From Hormoscilla sp. GUM202 (GTDB lineage Bacteria > Cyanobacteriota > Cyanobacteriia > Cyanobacteriales > Desertifilaceae), in assembly GCA_005518205.2 (NCBI GenBank), contig RFFC02000025.1, positions 53,544-117,543 on the forward strand: a stretch of DNA of 64,000 nt. Reading direction: 5' to 3'. Of this stretch, positions 32,544-41,775 are shown piece by piece. The notes beneath the pieces were generated by a model. The model had not been told where the DNA came from and did not search any database. It saw only the letters and a list, made by a program, of their open reading frames with translations. The translations under genes were made by a program, and so were the position numbers. The stretch's first letter is position 1. Each line of letters begins with the position of its first letter.

Positions 32544-32947
32544 GAACGGTATTTGTGGATACTTTCTACTGGGTATCCTTCACCAACCCCAAAGACCCAT
32601 TGCATCAGCAAACTGTAGAAATTGAGAGGAGTATGCAATGATTTAGACTTGTGACAACTGAAATTGTGCTGATTTAACTTCTCAACTACTTCTGTTCCTA
32701 CGGTTCCCTGATGCGACAGAAAACAGCGATGATTGTTCATAGAATCTTGAAAAATCCAACTATTGAAGTCGTCTCTCACTCTGCTGAACTGTTCAGCGCT
32801 GGACTGGAACTCTATGAAAATAGACTGGACAAAGGTTATAGTCTCACAGATTGCATTTCCATGCAGGTAATGCGATCGCGTGGCATCACAGAACTGTTGA
32901 CCCAAGACCGGCATTTCGTGCAAGAAGGATTTGTCATCTTACTCTAG
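32540..32947 (+). pseudogene. PIN-domain toxin with two nonsense codons
   Basis: One frame encodes a PIN protein from MRTVFVDTFYWVSFTNPKDP to RGITELLTQDRHFVQEGFVI, with the PIN acidic residues in VDTFYW, TEIVL, LTDCISM and TQDRHF. It is broken by TGA at 32639-32641 (probably TGG) and TAA at 32675-32677 (probably GAA). No frameshift is present, so inactivation is recent. The partner antitoxin at 32271 overlaps its start by four bases. Confidence 0.88.
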
Positions 32948-33034
32948 ACATAACTTACCCTTCAGCTAGAGATTAGGCAGCAATACTAATGGCTAATAGC
33001 AATTAGCAATGAACAATTAGCCATTAGCTAATCA

Positions 33035-33823
33035 TTAAGCCCCCATTCCGGAATAATGCTTCAACCCCCGCCGCCACAGCCAGCGATTTAAGGCATAGAA
33101 TATCATTCCCCAGCCCAGCATCGTCATTAACCCGCGCGGCACATTTACGGGCAAACCGATTAAAATTGCCGCTGGGAAATGCAAGAAATAGGGGAACGGC
33201 GTCCAAAGCGCTATCTCCCGCACCACTGGGGGAAACACCTCCAGGGGCGCGATATAACCAGAGAGAAACAGATACGACAAAAACCACAGTTGCTCGATCG
33301 CACTTGCCCTCTCCGTCCAAAAGGCCAACAGCGCCGCAGTATATTGGATCGAAAACCGGACTATAAAAGCCAGGACAATTACCAGGACAAACAGCAGCAG
33401 ATTCCCTAAAGTTGGCAGCCAAAACCATTGGGGATAAAGGGCAAAAAATAAACCCAGCACCACCAGCAAAAACGGCGATCGCGCCACCCGTTCCGACAAA
33501 TGCATCGCCACGTGACGCCAAACCGGGTCAATTGGCTGTAGCAGTTGGGGAGATAACTTACCCTGCACCACTTGTTTCTCAAACTCCCAGATCACCCAGA
33601 CGATCGTCAATTGCCGCACGGTAAAGACTGCGATAAAGTAACGGACAAAATCAACTGGAGCTAACCCAAAGCGTCCCGAACCAGCCGCTTCCATCCAGAT
33701 GCCCATCATAATTAACGACATACTGCCAGATAAAGTCCAGAAGAATAGTTCCGCCCGATATTCCAGCATATGAGCGTAGTAAGTCACTAGCAACACCCGA
33801 GCTTTTCTAAGCATCTGGTTCAT
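33035..33823 (-). CDS. ABC-2 type transporter permease
   Basis: The 262-residue membrane protein begins KARVLLVTYYAHMLEYRAEL and has six hydrophobic segments (MSLIMMGIWMEAAG, FVRYFIAVFTVRQLTIVWVI, FLLVVLGLFFALYPQWFW, LLLFVLVIVLAFIVRFSI, LWFLSYLFLSGYIAPLEVFP). The region LEVFPPVVREIALWTPFPYF matches the DUF990/ABC-2 exporter class. It starts within the last bases of the ATPase gene (ATGA overlap), giving a two-gene exporter operon. A substrate is not evident; this class is often placed with daunorubicin-type or membrane-stress exporters. Confidence 0.9.
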   Translation of the reverse strand: MNQMLRKARVLLVTYYAHMLEYRAELFFWTLSGSMSLIMMGIWMEAAGSGRFGLAPVDFVRYFIAVFTVRQLTIVWVIWEFEKQVVQGKLSPQLLQPIDPVWRHVAMHLSERVARSPFLLVVLGLFFALYPQWFWLPTLGNLLLFVLVIVLAFIVRFSIQYTAALLAFWTERASAIEQLWFLSYLFLSGYIAPLEVFPPVVREIALWTPFPYFLHFPAAILIGLPVNVPRGLMTMLGWGMIFYALNRWLWRRGLKHYSGMGA

Positions 33824-34803
33824 GAGACAACTCCCGTCTGAAATACTTGCCCCACCACCTGTTCGATCGGGGGGTCAGTCACAGTCAAATCTGCTACATC
33901 CAACTCCGTCAGCAATCGCGTCACAGTCTTAGTCAGTTTTTCTCTGCGCACCAAGAAGCGCACCATCTGACCTATCACTTCTTTAATCTCACCATAGTTA
34001 GATAACACCTCTTGAGGATACTCCTGGGCGAAATCTACCTTCACCTCCCGATAGGGAGCAAAGCGCTGCAACAGTCCTTCTAGAGAGCCATCATAGACTA
34101 GCTGACCCGTATGCATCAGCAGCACCCGCCGACAGAGGGCCGTAATATCTGCCATGTAATGACTTGTTAAGAGTACAGTCGCCTGATAGCGCTGATTGTA
34201 CTCCCGCAAGAAGTCTCGCACGCTCACCTGAGCATTAACATCCAGTCCCAGGGTAGGCTCATCCAAAAATAGTACCTGGGGACGGTGCAGCAGCGCCGCC
34301 AATAATTCCGCTTTCATCCGTTCCCCCAGAGAAAGTTTCCGCACGGGTTGGGTTAACTTTCCCTCTAGTGTTAACATTTCTGTCAGTTCCCCGACCCGTA
34401 AGCGAAACTCTCTTTCTGGGATATTGTAAACAGCCCCATTAATCCTCAGAGAATCCATTGCTGGCAAATCCCAGAGTAACTGCTGTTTTTGCCCCATCAC
34501 CAAAGTAATTTTCCGCAAAAAAGCAGCCTGACGCCGAAAGGGGACGTGACCAGCAACTCTCACCTGACCGCCGGAGGGATGAATCAGACCCGCCAGCATT
34601 TTCAGCGTCGTGGTCTTACCCGCGCCATTAGCACCCAAAAATCCTACTACCTCACCCGCTGCGATGTGGAAGGAGACATTCTGAACAGCTTTCACATCTC
34701 GGTAGGTGCGTTGCAGGAAGTGGCGCAATGTCCCCTGCAGTCCTGGTTCTTTGACCGCTACTGGATAGACCTTGCTCAAATCCTGGACTACAATGCTCTG
34801 CAT
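33820..34803 (-). CDS. ABC transporter ATP-binding protein
   Basis: The 327-residue ATPase has Walker A GFLGANGAGKTTTLKMLAGL, a Q-loop region MGQKQQLLWD, signature LSLGERMKAELLAALL, Walker B VLFLDEPTLGLDV and switch histidine LLTSHYMADI. The RKLSLGERMKAELLAALLHR form is typical of the ABC-2 exporter family that works with DUF990 permeases. It overlaps the permease gene by four bases and is transcribed first. The C-terminal ~90 residues form an extension often seen in this family. Confidence 0.93.
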   Translation of the reverse strand: MQSIVVQDLSKVYPVAVKEPGLQGTLRHFLQRTYRDVKAVQNVSFHIAAGEVVGFLGANGAGKTTTLKMLAGLIHPSGGQVRVAGHVPFRRQAAFLRKITLVMGQKQQLLWDLPAMDSLRINGAVYNIPEREFRLRVGELTEMLTLEGKLTQPVRKLSLGERMKAELLAALLHRPQVLFLDEPTLGLDVNAQVSVRDFLREYNQRYQATVLLTSHYMADITALCRRVLLMHTGQLVYDGSLEGLLQRFAPYREVKVDFAQEYPQEVLSNYGEIKEVIGQMVRFLVRREKLTKTVTRLLTELDVADLTVTDPPIEQVVGQVFQTGVVS

Positions 34804-35120
34804 CAGCTTTACCTGTTACGATACTGATGCCATCCTATGCCAATCTGGGATTGTGGTTAGAGTCGTCCGACGGGCATCTCATCTGTCGGTGTCGTAAATG
34901 CTATACCTTTTTTTTAATTGTAGGAGCGCAATTGAGCATCAATTGAGCTGCGATCGGGAATGTGTAATTAGTCAGTCTGGTGGGCGGTGGTGGCCCATCT
35001 TACAAAAATTTATTGTGCCTAGTAAGTTGTCAGTCTGGTGGGCACCGCCCACCCTACTAATGGCAACTTGATGCGTGAGGGGTCAAAGCCCATGCATCCC
35101 GAACGCATCGAAACAAGGTT
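34804..35120. other. Intergenic region with short direct repeats
   Basis: No gene is visible. The phrase GTCAGTCTGGTGGGC occurs at about 34972 and 35030, near inverted GGTGGGC/GCCCACC arms. A CAATTGAGCATCAATTGAGC direct repeat lies at about 34930. Confidence 0.5.
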
Positions 35121-35960
35121 CTACTTGGAAGCTAGTTTTACCTTACTTGCTAATCCCACTGCTTGTAGCAGCTGAATTGTCATCCAAGTCAGGTCAATTT
35201 CCCACCATTTCAGACCGTGGCGAGCCGAATATTGAAAGGCATGATGGTTGTTATGCCAACCTTCACCATAGGTGACCAGGGCCACCCACCAGCAGTTGGT
35301 AGAGCGCTCGTCCGAGTCATAGGTACGATAGCCAAACATATGGGTAGCACTGTTAACGAACCAGGTGCAGTGAAACACCACTACTAGGCGGACGAAAATA
35401 CCCCAAACTACAAAGGGCCAACCTCCCAGCAAGTATAGCAATACTCCCAAAGCTATCTGGATAGGGAAAAAGTAGTTTTGCAAAAACTGATAAACCGGGT
35501 CATCTACAATATCTTGGGTGTAGCGATGGATTTCCCAATCTTCGGGGATATGATATAGCATCCATCCCATGTGGCTCCACCAAAAGCCACGAGATGAGTC
35601 ATGGGGGTCTCCCTTTCCATCCGAGTGCTTATGATGCTGGCGGTGCAGACCGACCCAATCAATCACTCCCCCTTCGCAGCTGAGGGAACCGCAGAAAATG
35701 AAAAAATACTCCAGCCATTTAGGAGTCTGGAAACTGCGGTGGGTGACCAGGCGATGGAATCCTAGTGTAATTCCCAATCCACCAGTTATCCAGTGTAAGA
35801 ATACTGCCAGACCCACTGCTGTCCAAGTAAAATTAATGGGCAGCAATGCCAACAATGCCCCAATATGGACTGCTATCATAAATACGATAACGTGCCATTT
35901 CCGGCGTAGTGGCGTTGCAGGCAACGTCTCGTCGATTTGTTTTGAAGATGTGATTGTCAT
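35121..35960 (-). CDS. desC: Acyl-lipid delta-9 desaturase
   Basis: The 279-residue membrane di-iron desaturase shows the three histidine boxes of the DesC/SCD class: HRLVTH, HRQHHKHS and HNNHH. Paired membrane segments (VIVFMIAVHIGALLALLP, TAVGLAVFLHWITGGLGITL; IQIALGVLLYLLGGWPFVVW) place the active site on the cytosolic side. In cyanobacteria DesC introduces the first double bond at delta-9 of membrane lipid acyl chains, using ferredoxin. The sequence DWVGLHRQHHKHSDGKGDPH is characteristic. It is divergent from the gene at 36062, with a 101-bp spacer likely to hold both promoters. Confidence 0.95.
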   Translation of the reverse strand: MTITSSKQIDETLPATPLRRKWHVIVFMIAVHIGALLALLPINFTWTAVGLAVFLHWITGGLGITLGFHRLVTHRSFQTPKWLEYFFIFCGSLSCEGGVIDWVGLHRQHHKHSDGKGDPHDSSRGFWWSHMGWMLYHIPEDWEIHRYTQDIVDDPVYQFLQNYFFPIQIALGVLLYLLGGWPFVVWGIFVRLVVVFHCTWFVNSATHMFGYRTYDSDERSTNCWWVALVTYGEGWHNNHHAFQYSARHGLKWWEIDLTWMTIQLLQAVGLASKVKLASK

Positions 35961-36061
35961 GAAAATTTATTTTACCTCATATTCAATCTAACGGATAATT
36001 AACTCCGCGCACAATATCTGGCGAAGATCCTTCCTGCCCACAGGCGACCCATGAGGTGTAA

Positions 36062-37291
36062 ATGAACAGCCCGAAAGCGCTACAAGATGTAAACCAAGCA
36101 CTTTTGCCGATTTTTCAAGCAATTGACGCTCAGGTCAAGGATAATCTCCAACGGGTCCTAGATGCTTTTCGGCGTCATCGCCTTGGCGCTCATCATTTTG
36201 CTGGCGTCACCGGCTATGGTCATGATGATTTGGGGCGTCAGACCTTGGATAAAGTGTTTGCTGAGGTTATGGGTGCGGCCTCGGCGATCGTCCGGGTGCA
36301 GTTTGTCTCTGGAACCCACGCGATCGCCTGTGGGTTGTTTGGGGTGCTGCGGCCTGGAGAGGAAATGCTCTCGGTTGTTGGCGATCCCTACGACAGTCTT
36401 GAAGAGGTTATCGGTTTGCGGGGACAAGGTCAAGGTTCCTTAATTGATTTTGGTATTAATTACCGTCAGATGGATCTAACTCCGACTGGTACTGTGGACT
36501 GGCAGGCCCTATCGCAAGCTGTGACAGCAAAGACTCGTCTGGTCTTCATCCAGCGTTCCTGCGGCTATTCCTGGCGTCCCAGTCTCTCGATCGCCGATAT
36601 CGAACGCATCGTGCAGTTGGTTAAACAACAAAATCCTGACACGATCTGCTTTGTCGATAACTGCTATGGCGAGTTTATCGAAGACCGGGAACCACCGGCT
36701 GTAGGAGCAGATCTGATTGCGGGTTCTACGATCAAAAATCCTGGGGGGACGATCGCCCCATCTGGGGGTTACATTGCGGGTCGAGAAGACCTAGTAGAGG
36801 CAGCTGCCTGTCGCCTGACGGTACCGGGAACTGGCAGTACGGGAGGGGCGACGTTTGACCAAAATCGGCTCATGTTTCAAGGCTTATTCTTGGCTCCGCA
36901 AATGGTGGGAGAAGCGATGAAGGGCAATCACCTGACTGGCTATCTGTTCGATCGCCTGGGCTATCGAGTCAATCCTACACCAATGGCGAAGCGCCGGGAT
37001 ATCATTCAGGCTATTCAACTGGGTTCAGCAGCCAAACTGATTGCCTTTTGTCGGGCCATTCAGCAGCATTCCCCTGTAGGTTCCTATCTCGACCCGGTTC
37101 CAGCGGAATTTCCCGGTTATGAAAGTCAGTTGGTGATGGCCGGGGGCACATTTATTGATGGCAGTACCTCTGAGTTTTCTGCCGATGGCCCCTTGCGGGA
37201 ACCATATATTGCCTTTTGTCAGGGGGGGACTCATTGGACTCATGTGGCGATCGCCCTAGAAGCTGCCATTGCCGCAGTTGGGCCAGCTTAG
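36062..37291 (+). CDS. Methionine gamma-lyase family (aluminium-resistance-like) PLP protein
   Basis: The 409-residue fold-type I PLP enzyme matches the family annotated as aluminium resistance or methionine gamma-lyase family. Features are GVTGYGHDDLGRQTLDKVFA, VQFVSGTHAIACGLFGVLRP (cofactor ring contacts), CFVDNCYGEFIEDREP (Asp to pyridine nitrogen) and LIAGSTIKNPGGTIAPSGGY with the Schiff-base lysine in STIKNPGG. The GAGGTG ribosome site supports the ATG at 36062. The natural substrate of the cyanobacterial members is not known to me. Confidence 0.9.
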   Translation: MNSPKALQDVNQALLPIFQAIDAQVKDNLQRVLDAFRRHRLGAHHFAGVTGYGHDDLGRQTLDKVFAEVMGAASAIVRVQFVSGTHAIACGLFGVLRPGEEMLSVVGDPYDSLEEVIGLRGQGQGSLIDFGINYRQMDLTPTGTVDWQALSQAVTAKTRLVFIQRSCGYSWRPSLSIADIERIVQLVKQQNPDTICFVDNCYGEFIEDREPPAVGADLIAGSTIKNPGGTIAPSGGYIAGREDLVEAAACRLTVPGTGSTGGATFDQNRLMFQGLFLAPQMVGEAMKGNHLTGYLFDRLGYRVNPTPMAKRRDIIQAIQLGSAAKLIAFCRAIQQHSPVGSYLDPVPAEFPGYESQLVMAGGTFIDGSTSEFSADGPLREPYIAFCQGGTHWTHVAIALEAAIAAVGPA

Positions 37292-37308
37292 TCATCCCGC
37301 AGGGGGTT

Positions 37309-37848
37309 TAACTCGTTCCATGACTCCGGCATGGAACGCATTTTTGAGGCTCTGCCTCCTGAGATTGCCTTATTTATCCTCTGGCAATCACATGCACCAA
37401 CCATGTCAACGGACTACATATCATCGGAGGCAGGAGCCTCCCACCAAGGGTTCCAAGGCGGAGCCTCGGAACCAGGCCGAAGGAGTTCGGAGTTAACTCG
37501 TTCCATGACTCCGGCATGGAACGCATTTTTGAGGCTCTGCCTCCTGAGATTGCCTCATTTATCCTCTGGCAATCACATGCACCAACCATGTCAACGGACT
37601 ACATATCATCGGAGGCAGGAGCCTCCCACCAAGGGTTCCAAGGCGGAGCCTCGGAACCAGGCCGAAGGAGTTCGGAGTTAACTCGTTCCATGACTCCGGC
37701 ATGGAACGCATTTTTGAGGCTCTGCCTCCTGAGATTGCCTCATTTATCCTCTGGCAATCACATGCACCAACCATGTCAACGGACTACATATCATCGGAGG
37801 CAGGAGCCTCCCACCAAGGGTTCCAAGGCGGAGCCTTGGAACCAGAAA
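37309..37848. repeat. 185-bp tandem array, three copies
   Basis: Three nearly identical units start at TAACTCGTTCCATGACTCCG (about 37309, 37494 and 37679); the third is cut short near 37848. Each has CGTTCCATGACTCCGGCATG + GAACG dyad arms and AGGCTCTGCCTCC/GGAGGCAGGAGCC blocks shared with other repeats. Unit length is not a multiple of three, so the open frames through it are not a conserved protein. Confidence 0.9.
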
Positions 37849-37859
37849 GTCTCACGTCC

Positions 37860-38055
37860 GGCTCGAATCGATCTTGTTGCCCGGAAACGAATTGGAAGGG
37901 GTGCTTCCATCAGAACTGGGAAATATTCAGAGCTTAGAATAGCTTGACGTGGCTTATACCCTCGTACATGGGAGTATCTCAACAGCGTTGAGGAGGTTAG
38001 CTAACCTGAAGTTGGTTTACTTGACTAATACCAACTTTGAAGGTAGCATCCCCTC
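37860..38055 (+). pseudogene. Leucine-rich-repeat remnant
   Basis: The frame reads LLPGNELEGVLPSELGNIQS, then a TAG at 37943-37945, then LDVAYTLVHGSISTALRRLA and NLKLVYLTNTNFEGSIPSEG. These are two to three plant-type (SGxIPxxLG-like) leucine-rich repeats. The 5' side is replaced by the 185-bp array. The frame continues without further stops into the next gene, so the LRR may once have been its N-terminal part. Confidence 0.75.
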
Positions 38056-38146
38056 TGAGGGGCACGGACTTGATGTCCCAGCTAGTCAAACCTACCTAGT
38101 AGAGGTAGAGTCTCAAGAAGATTTGATTACACAAGGAGAAAAAAAG

Positions 38147-39154
38147 ATGTCAGTAGAAGAAAATGTGCCTGTTATAGAGGTGCTCGATGCTTCAACACAA
38201 GAACAAGAAAATGTGCCTATTGAAGAGCTACCCGATCCCTGGACACAAGAGCAAGAAAATGTGCCTATTGAAGGGCTACCCGCTGCTTCAACACAAGAAC
38301 AAGAAAATGTGCCTGTTGAAGAGCTACCCGATCCCTGGACACAAGAACAAGACAAGGTGCCTGTTGAAGAGGTGCCCGCTGCTTCGACACAAGTTAAAAT
38401 AATAGGAATAGAAAGATTACCGTTTTTGGCTGATTTTCAACGTGAAGGACATCTTTTCCTTCCGTTAGATTTCGCTAATGATTATGTAAAATGGACGTTC
38501 GAGGATTTTGTGTTTGAGTACGAGTGGGAAGATTGCAAGGTGTCCTTAAAGGGTTCGATCCCCTACAATCACGAATATGATGAAATGTCTCCGTGTACTG
38601 AGTATACGAATACAAAGCTTGAAGTCAAAAAATGTCGTTACAAAACCTCATACCGATCCTTCCCTGTGATGGGTGACGACAAGTACTGCACGTTTACCCT
38701 AGGTCAGTTGAATTCAGACATTGAACTCGAAAAAGTCTTTTCCACAGCAGCGTTACAGAAGGCTGTGAATTACTTCAAGAATGTTCACAAAGCAGTGTTA
38801 CAGGGGGCTGTGAAGGGACAGGGGGCTGTGAAGGGCTCCAAGGAAGAAAAGGAAGAACACTCATTCCTCTATAAAGTTGACAAGAGCGGTCTCATAAAAC
38901 CAGTGAGCTTTCGGCTTCAGTTGACCAAACAGAATGAAAATGAGGAAGGATACGTGATTCTTCCGAACGTAAAATTAGATTTAGATTTCCATATCAGTTA
39001 TGATGAGGAGTTAGGGGGGGAGTATTGTTCTGGTGCTACGTGTAATCATTTGTTTACTCCGATTTTCATTCCCGAGAATTGTAAGTGGGTAGCTTCAGAA
39101 GACTTATACATGGAGGGCTTGAAACTTTACGAGAATCTGAAGCGTTTAGTATAA
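38147..39154 (+). CDS. Unknown protein with acidic 16-residue repeats
   Basis: The 335-residue protein starts at the ATG at 38147, eight bases after AAGGAG. A longer in-frame start at 37949 would include the LRR remnant. Residues ~15-80 consist of four to five units of TQEQENVPIEELPDPW, alternating with TQEQENVPIEGLPAAS. The rest is a globular domain with conserved-looking aromatic and Cys residues (DYVKWTFEDFVFEYEWEDCK, CTEYTNTKLEVKKCRY, YCSGATCNHLFTPIF). A lysine-rich insertion repeats GAVKGQGAVKGS. No signal peptide or known family is seen. Confidence 0.7.
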   Translation: MSVEENVPVIEVLDASTQEQENVPIEELPDPWTQEQENVPIEGLPAASTQEQENVPVEELPDPWTQEQDKVPVEEVPAASTQVKIIGIERLPFLADFQREGHLFLPLDFANDYVKWTFEDFVFEYEWEDCKVSLKGSIPYNHEYDEMSPCTEYTNTKLEVKKCRYKTSYRSFPVMGDDKYCTFTLGQLNSDIELEKVFSTAALQKAVNYFKNVHKAVLQGAVKGQGAVKGSKEEKEEHSFLYKVDKSGLIKPVSFRLQLTKQNENEEGYVILPNVKLDLDFHISYDEELGGEYCSGATCNHLFTPIFIPENCKWVASEDLYMEGLKLYENLKRLV

Positions 39155-39401
39155 AAAAATATTTTTTTTATACTAGCTAGTCGGTAACTCTCGGAAGGTC
39201 AGATAATGACTCTCGGAGGGTCATCGGTAACTCTCGGAAGGTCAGATAAGGGACTTGCGGTTTATTAATGTACCACGTCTGACAGTTACTCTTTCTCTTA
39301 TTTCTAGTCTGGTTCAAAATGCCTCAAACCCGCATTCTGAGAGTATCTAAGATCCCTAACTCCGAAGTCCGAACTCCTCCTAGTCCATCAACTATCAACA
39401 T
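39155..39401. repeat. AT palindrome and short direct repeats
   Basis: TATAAAAAAATATTTTTTTTATA just after the stop may help termination. GGTAACTCTCGGAAGGTCAG occurs at 39183 and 39229, with a related ATGACTCTCGGAGGGTCAT between. No gene is visible. Confidence 0.55.
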
Positions 39402-41185
39402 TTAATATTGGATGCGATCGGGAGTTTGACCCTTCTGGACATTTTTCTCCAAAAAATCGATTATTTTCCCGGCCACATCAATTTGAGTTGAAGTTTCAAT
39501 CCCTTCTAGTCCCGGGGAAGAATTCACCTCCATCACTACTGGACCGTGGTTCGATCGCAGGATATCCACACCTGCTACCTTCAGTCCCATTTTCTTGGCC
39601 GCCCGCACTGCTGTCGAACGTTCTTCGGGTGTCAACTTAATTAGTTCTGCTGTGCCACCCCGGTGCAGGTTAGACCGGAATTCTCCTGGTGCCCCCTGTC
39701 GCTTCATTGATGCCACTACCTTATCACCAATTACAAAACAGCGAATATCAGTACCACCTGCTTCCTTGATAAACTCCTGCACCAGGATATTCGCATCCAA
39801 ACCGCGAAAGGCTTCAATCACCGATTCTGCCGCTTTATCTGTTTCCGCTAGCACCACTCCTATTCCTGGTCGGGGTCGAGCTAGGAATCACTTCCCAACC
39901 CTCCCTTTCAAAACCGGACTTGCGACTTTCACCGCAGGAGGCTCCTAGGTAATAGGCTCTTGTCCTTGAGTAGCTGTACTAGGGTTACCCCCATTTTGCC
40001 TTGCGACCTGATACTTTCTTCCCTATTCTGGCTGTGAGTGGCGCTGCCGACAAACCTTTAGTATCACTATTTACTAGGCCGTTTTACCAGAAAGTCATAG
40101 CCTCACTTTTGTGGGCCTCCGTGATGTATTCAGGTTTACTTGTTCCAGTCGCTTCCTATTATCACTGTCCTATGTCAGCATATCCCAGGCATTACCCTGG
40201 GCGTTGGCTTCTTAGAACATCCCTCCCCTGATGGCTTTCGCTTAACATCTAGCTTATCCCCTGGTCGGTTAGTCGTCTAATCGGAACGGTTTCGCCGGTC
40301 CATGGATTGCTCAACAGGGGTTATAACGTTCCATAGAATCCATATTGATGCTTTTAGGCCCCTGCAATACCCCGGGAGGATTTTAGTGATACGGGATAGC
40401 CATACCCAACAACTATCCACTCCTACCATCACCTTTTGGTTCCAGCGTATCAGCCTTATTTCGCTGGTCTAGATTTACGAGGCTTATACAGATTCACTTA
40501 TCGTTGGCCATGAGCACCTTTTCCTAGCGGAGTTGCCGGCTTGGGCTGCCAGTTCTCCTACATTTAAGTCCCTGCTTTCCACCGCCGGTGATGTCACTCG
40601 GCAGCAGTTGGGACCGGTGTTCCTCCCGTATCCGGAGGGTGGGGTTTGGACCCACAAGGATTCCACAGTTCTCCGGCTAATGATACCAATTTGAGTTGTC
40701 ACAAGTCCTTAACTGGGGATTTGTTTACACCTGAACGTTTCGCACTGGGTTCCTTCTAATAGTTTAATCACTAAAGGCGCACCGCCAACAATATCGATCA
40801 AGCCTTCAATATCTTTGGTAGAATGGGCAAAACCAGTAACCGGCAATCCTATTCCTTCTTTAGCTAGCAATTGCATGCAGCGCAGCTTATCCCGGGAACG
40901 AGAAATTGCTTGGGATGAATTGGCCGAGAATACCGCCATGATTTCAAACTGCCGCACGACAGCAGTGCCGTAGAAAGTTTTCGATGCCCCGATGCGAGGG
41001 ATAATGGCATTGAAATCTTCCAACTGTTTCCCCTGATACACTACGGTAGGTCGATGAGAGGTAATATTCATATAACAGCGAAGATAATCGATCACCTTCA
41101 TTTCGTGACCGCGCTGTTCCCCTACCTCTTTGAGTCGGCGGGTGGAGTAGAGGGAAGCTTTTTGGGATAGAATAGCGATTTTCAT
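39402..41185 (-). CDS. rimK: RimK-type alpha-L-glutamate ligase, interrupted by a group II intron
   Basis: Exon 1 (40746-41185) encodes MKIAILSQKASLYSTRRLKE to VIKLLEGTQ, and exon 2 (39402-39867) resumes at GIGVVLAETDKAAESVIEAF. Joined they give a continuous 301-residue ATP-grasp protein of normal RimK length, with RSRDKLRCMQLLAKEGIGLP, EFIKEAGGTDIRCFVIGDKV and VMEVNSSPGLEGIE. RimK adds glutamates to ribosomal protein S6 in E. coli. The 878-nt intron lies within the Gln codon of EGTQ. If unspliced, translation ends after CETFRCKQIPS, giving an inactive half-protein. It follows a RimB-like gene by 64 bases, as in rim operons. Confidence 0.9.
39868..40745 (-). ncRNA. ORF-less group II intron in rimK (copy 2)
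   Basis: On the minus strand the intron starts GTGCGAAACGTTCAGG and ends CTCGACCCCGACC. It has a domain V-like hairpin (GCCTCCTGCGGTGAAAGTCG then CAAGTCCGGTTTTGAAAGGG) and a domain VI-like stem (TTGGGAAGTGATTCCTAGC). Length is 878 nt with no reverse-transcriptase frame. It is homologous to 6180-7026 throughout. Excision at these boundaries restores the rimK frame, which supports both ends. Its domain V differs from that of the RT-bearing intron at 46.9 kb, so a maturase from elsewhere is probably needed. Confidence 0.9.
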
Positions 41186-41249
41186 CTGTTAGTTGTTAGT
41201 GGTTAGATACGTATGGCGGGCGACAAGAACTGCCCGTGTCAGTTTTCCA

Positions 41250-41738
41250 TTAACCAGTTTGACTTTTTTGGCGCTTTGGTTTTGTGCGACTCGATTTAGG
41301 ATTAAGTAAGTAGGACCTGCCCGGATCTACCAAAAAGCGCCGACGCACGGCCTGACGCCCTAGCAACATCCGGAAACCCATGGCATCTCGATTGGTTAAT
41401 GTTAGTTCAATTAGCGATCGCGATCCCAAAATTTCCACAGCAGTCAGGATCGCAGGTCGCAACTCGGCATCTCCTCCAGAGTTGCGCACGTACCGTTCGT
41501 CAAACAGTTCTGCTTCTGCGGCGATCGTCGAGTGGCTATCCCGCTGGAAGGAATGCACTTTGAATCTTACCATTGGTTTGCCATCTCGATTGAATTTATG
41601 GACATCAAAGGCGTGCAGGGCTGACGATCGCGCACCTGTATCTATCTTGGCTTTAATTGTAGTAATTCCCAGATCTGGTAGAGCGATCCATTCTCGCCAA
41701 CCGATGACTGGCAAATCTTTGGGCTGTTTATTACCCAT
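41250..41738 (-). CDS. rimB: RimB-like retropepsin-type protease
   Basis: The 162-residue protein is of the ATP-dependent zinc protease/RimK-LysX-associated family (PF05618). Features are VIGWREWIALPDLGITTIKA, the retropepsin-type active site KIDTGARSSALHAFDV, and FRMLLGRQAVRRRFLVDPGR. In Pseudomonas, RimB counteracts RimK by removing glutamates from modified S6. The gene directly precedes rimK on the same strand, which supports that pairing. The start has RWREWI context intact, so the protein looks complete. The zinc-protease name is historical. Confidence 0.85.
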   Translation of the reverse strand: MGNKQPKDLPVIGWREWIALPDLGITTIKAKIDTGARSSALHAFDVHKFNRDGKPMVRFKVHSFQRDSHSTIAAEAELFDERYVRNSGGDAELRPAILTAVEILGSRSLIELTLTNRDAMGFRMLLGRQAVRRRFLVDPGRSYLLNPKSSRTKPKRQKSQTG

Positions 41739-41775
41739 ATCTTATTCGTTATTATTGCTAATTACTAATTGCTAA

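Noticed and set aside
32516..32923. 135-codon minus-strand frame
   Set aside because: It is the shadow of the decayed PIN toxin, whose sense-strand translation has clear PIN motifs.
37331..37947. Repetitive ~116-143 codon proteins in the 185-bp array
   Set aside because: The unit length is not divisible by three and the frames start inside repeat DNA.
40001..40231. Plus-strand frame inside the rimK intron
   Set aside because: It is antisense to the intron RNA and unrelated to reverse transcriptases.
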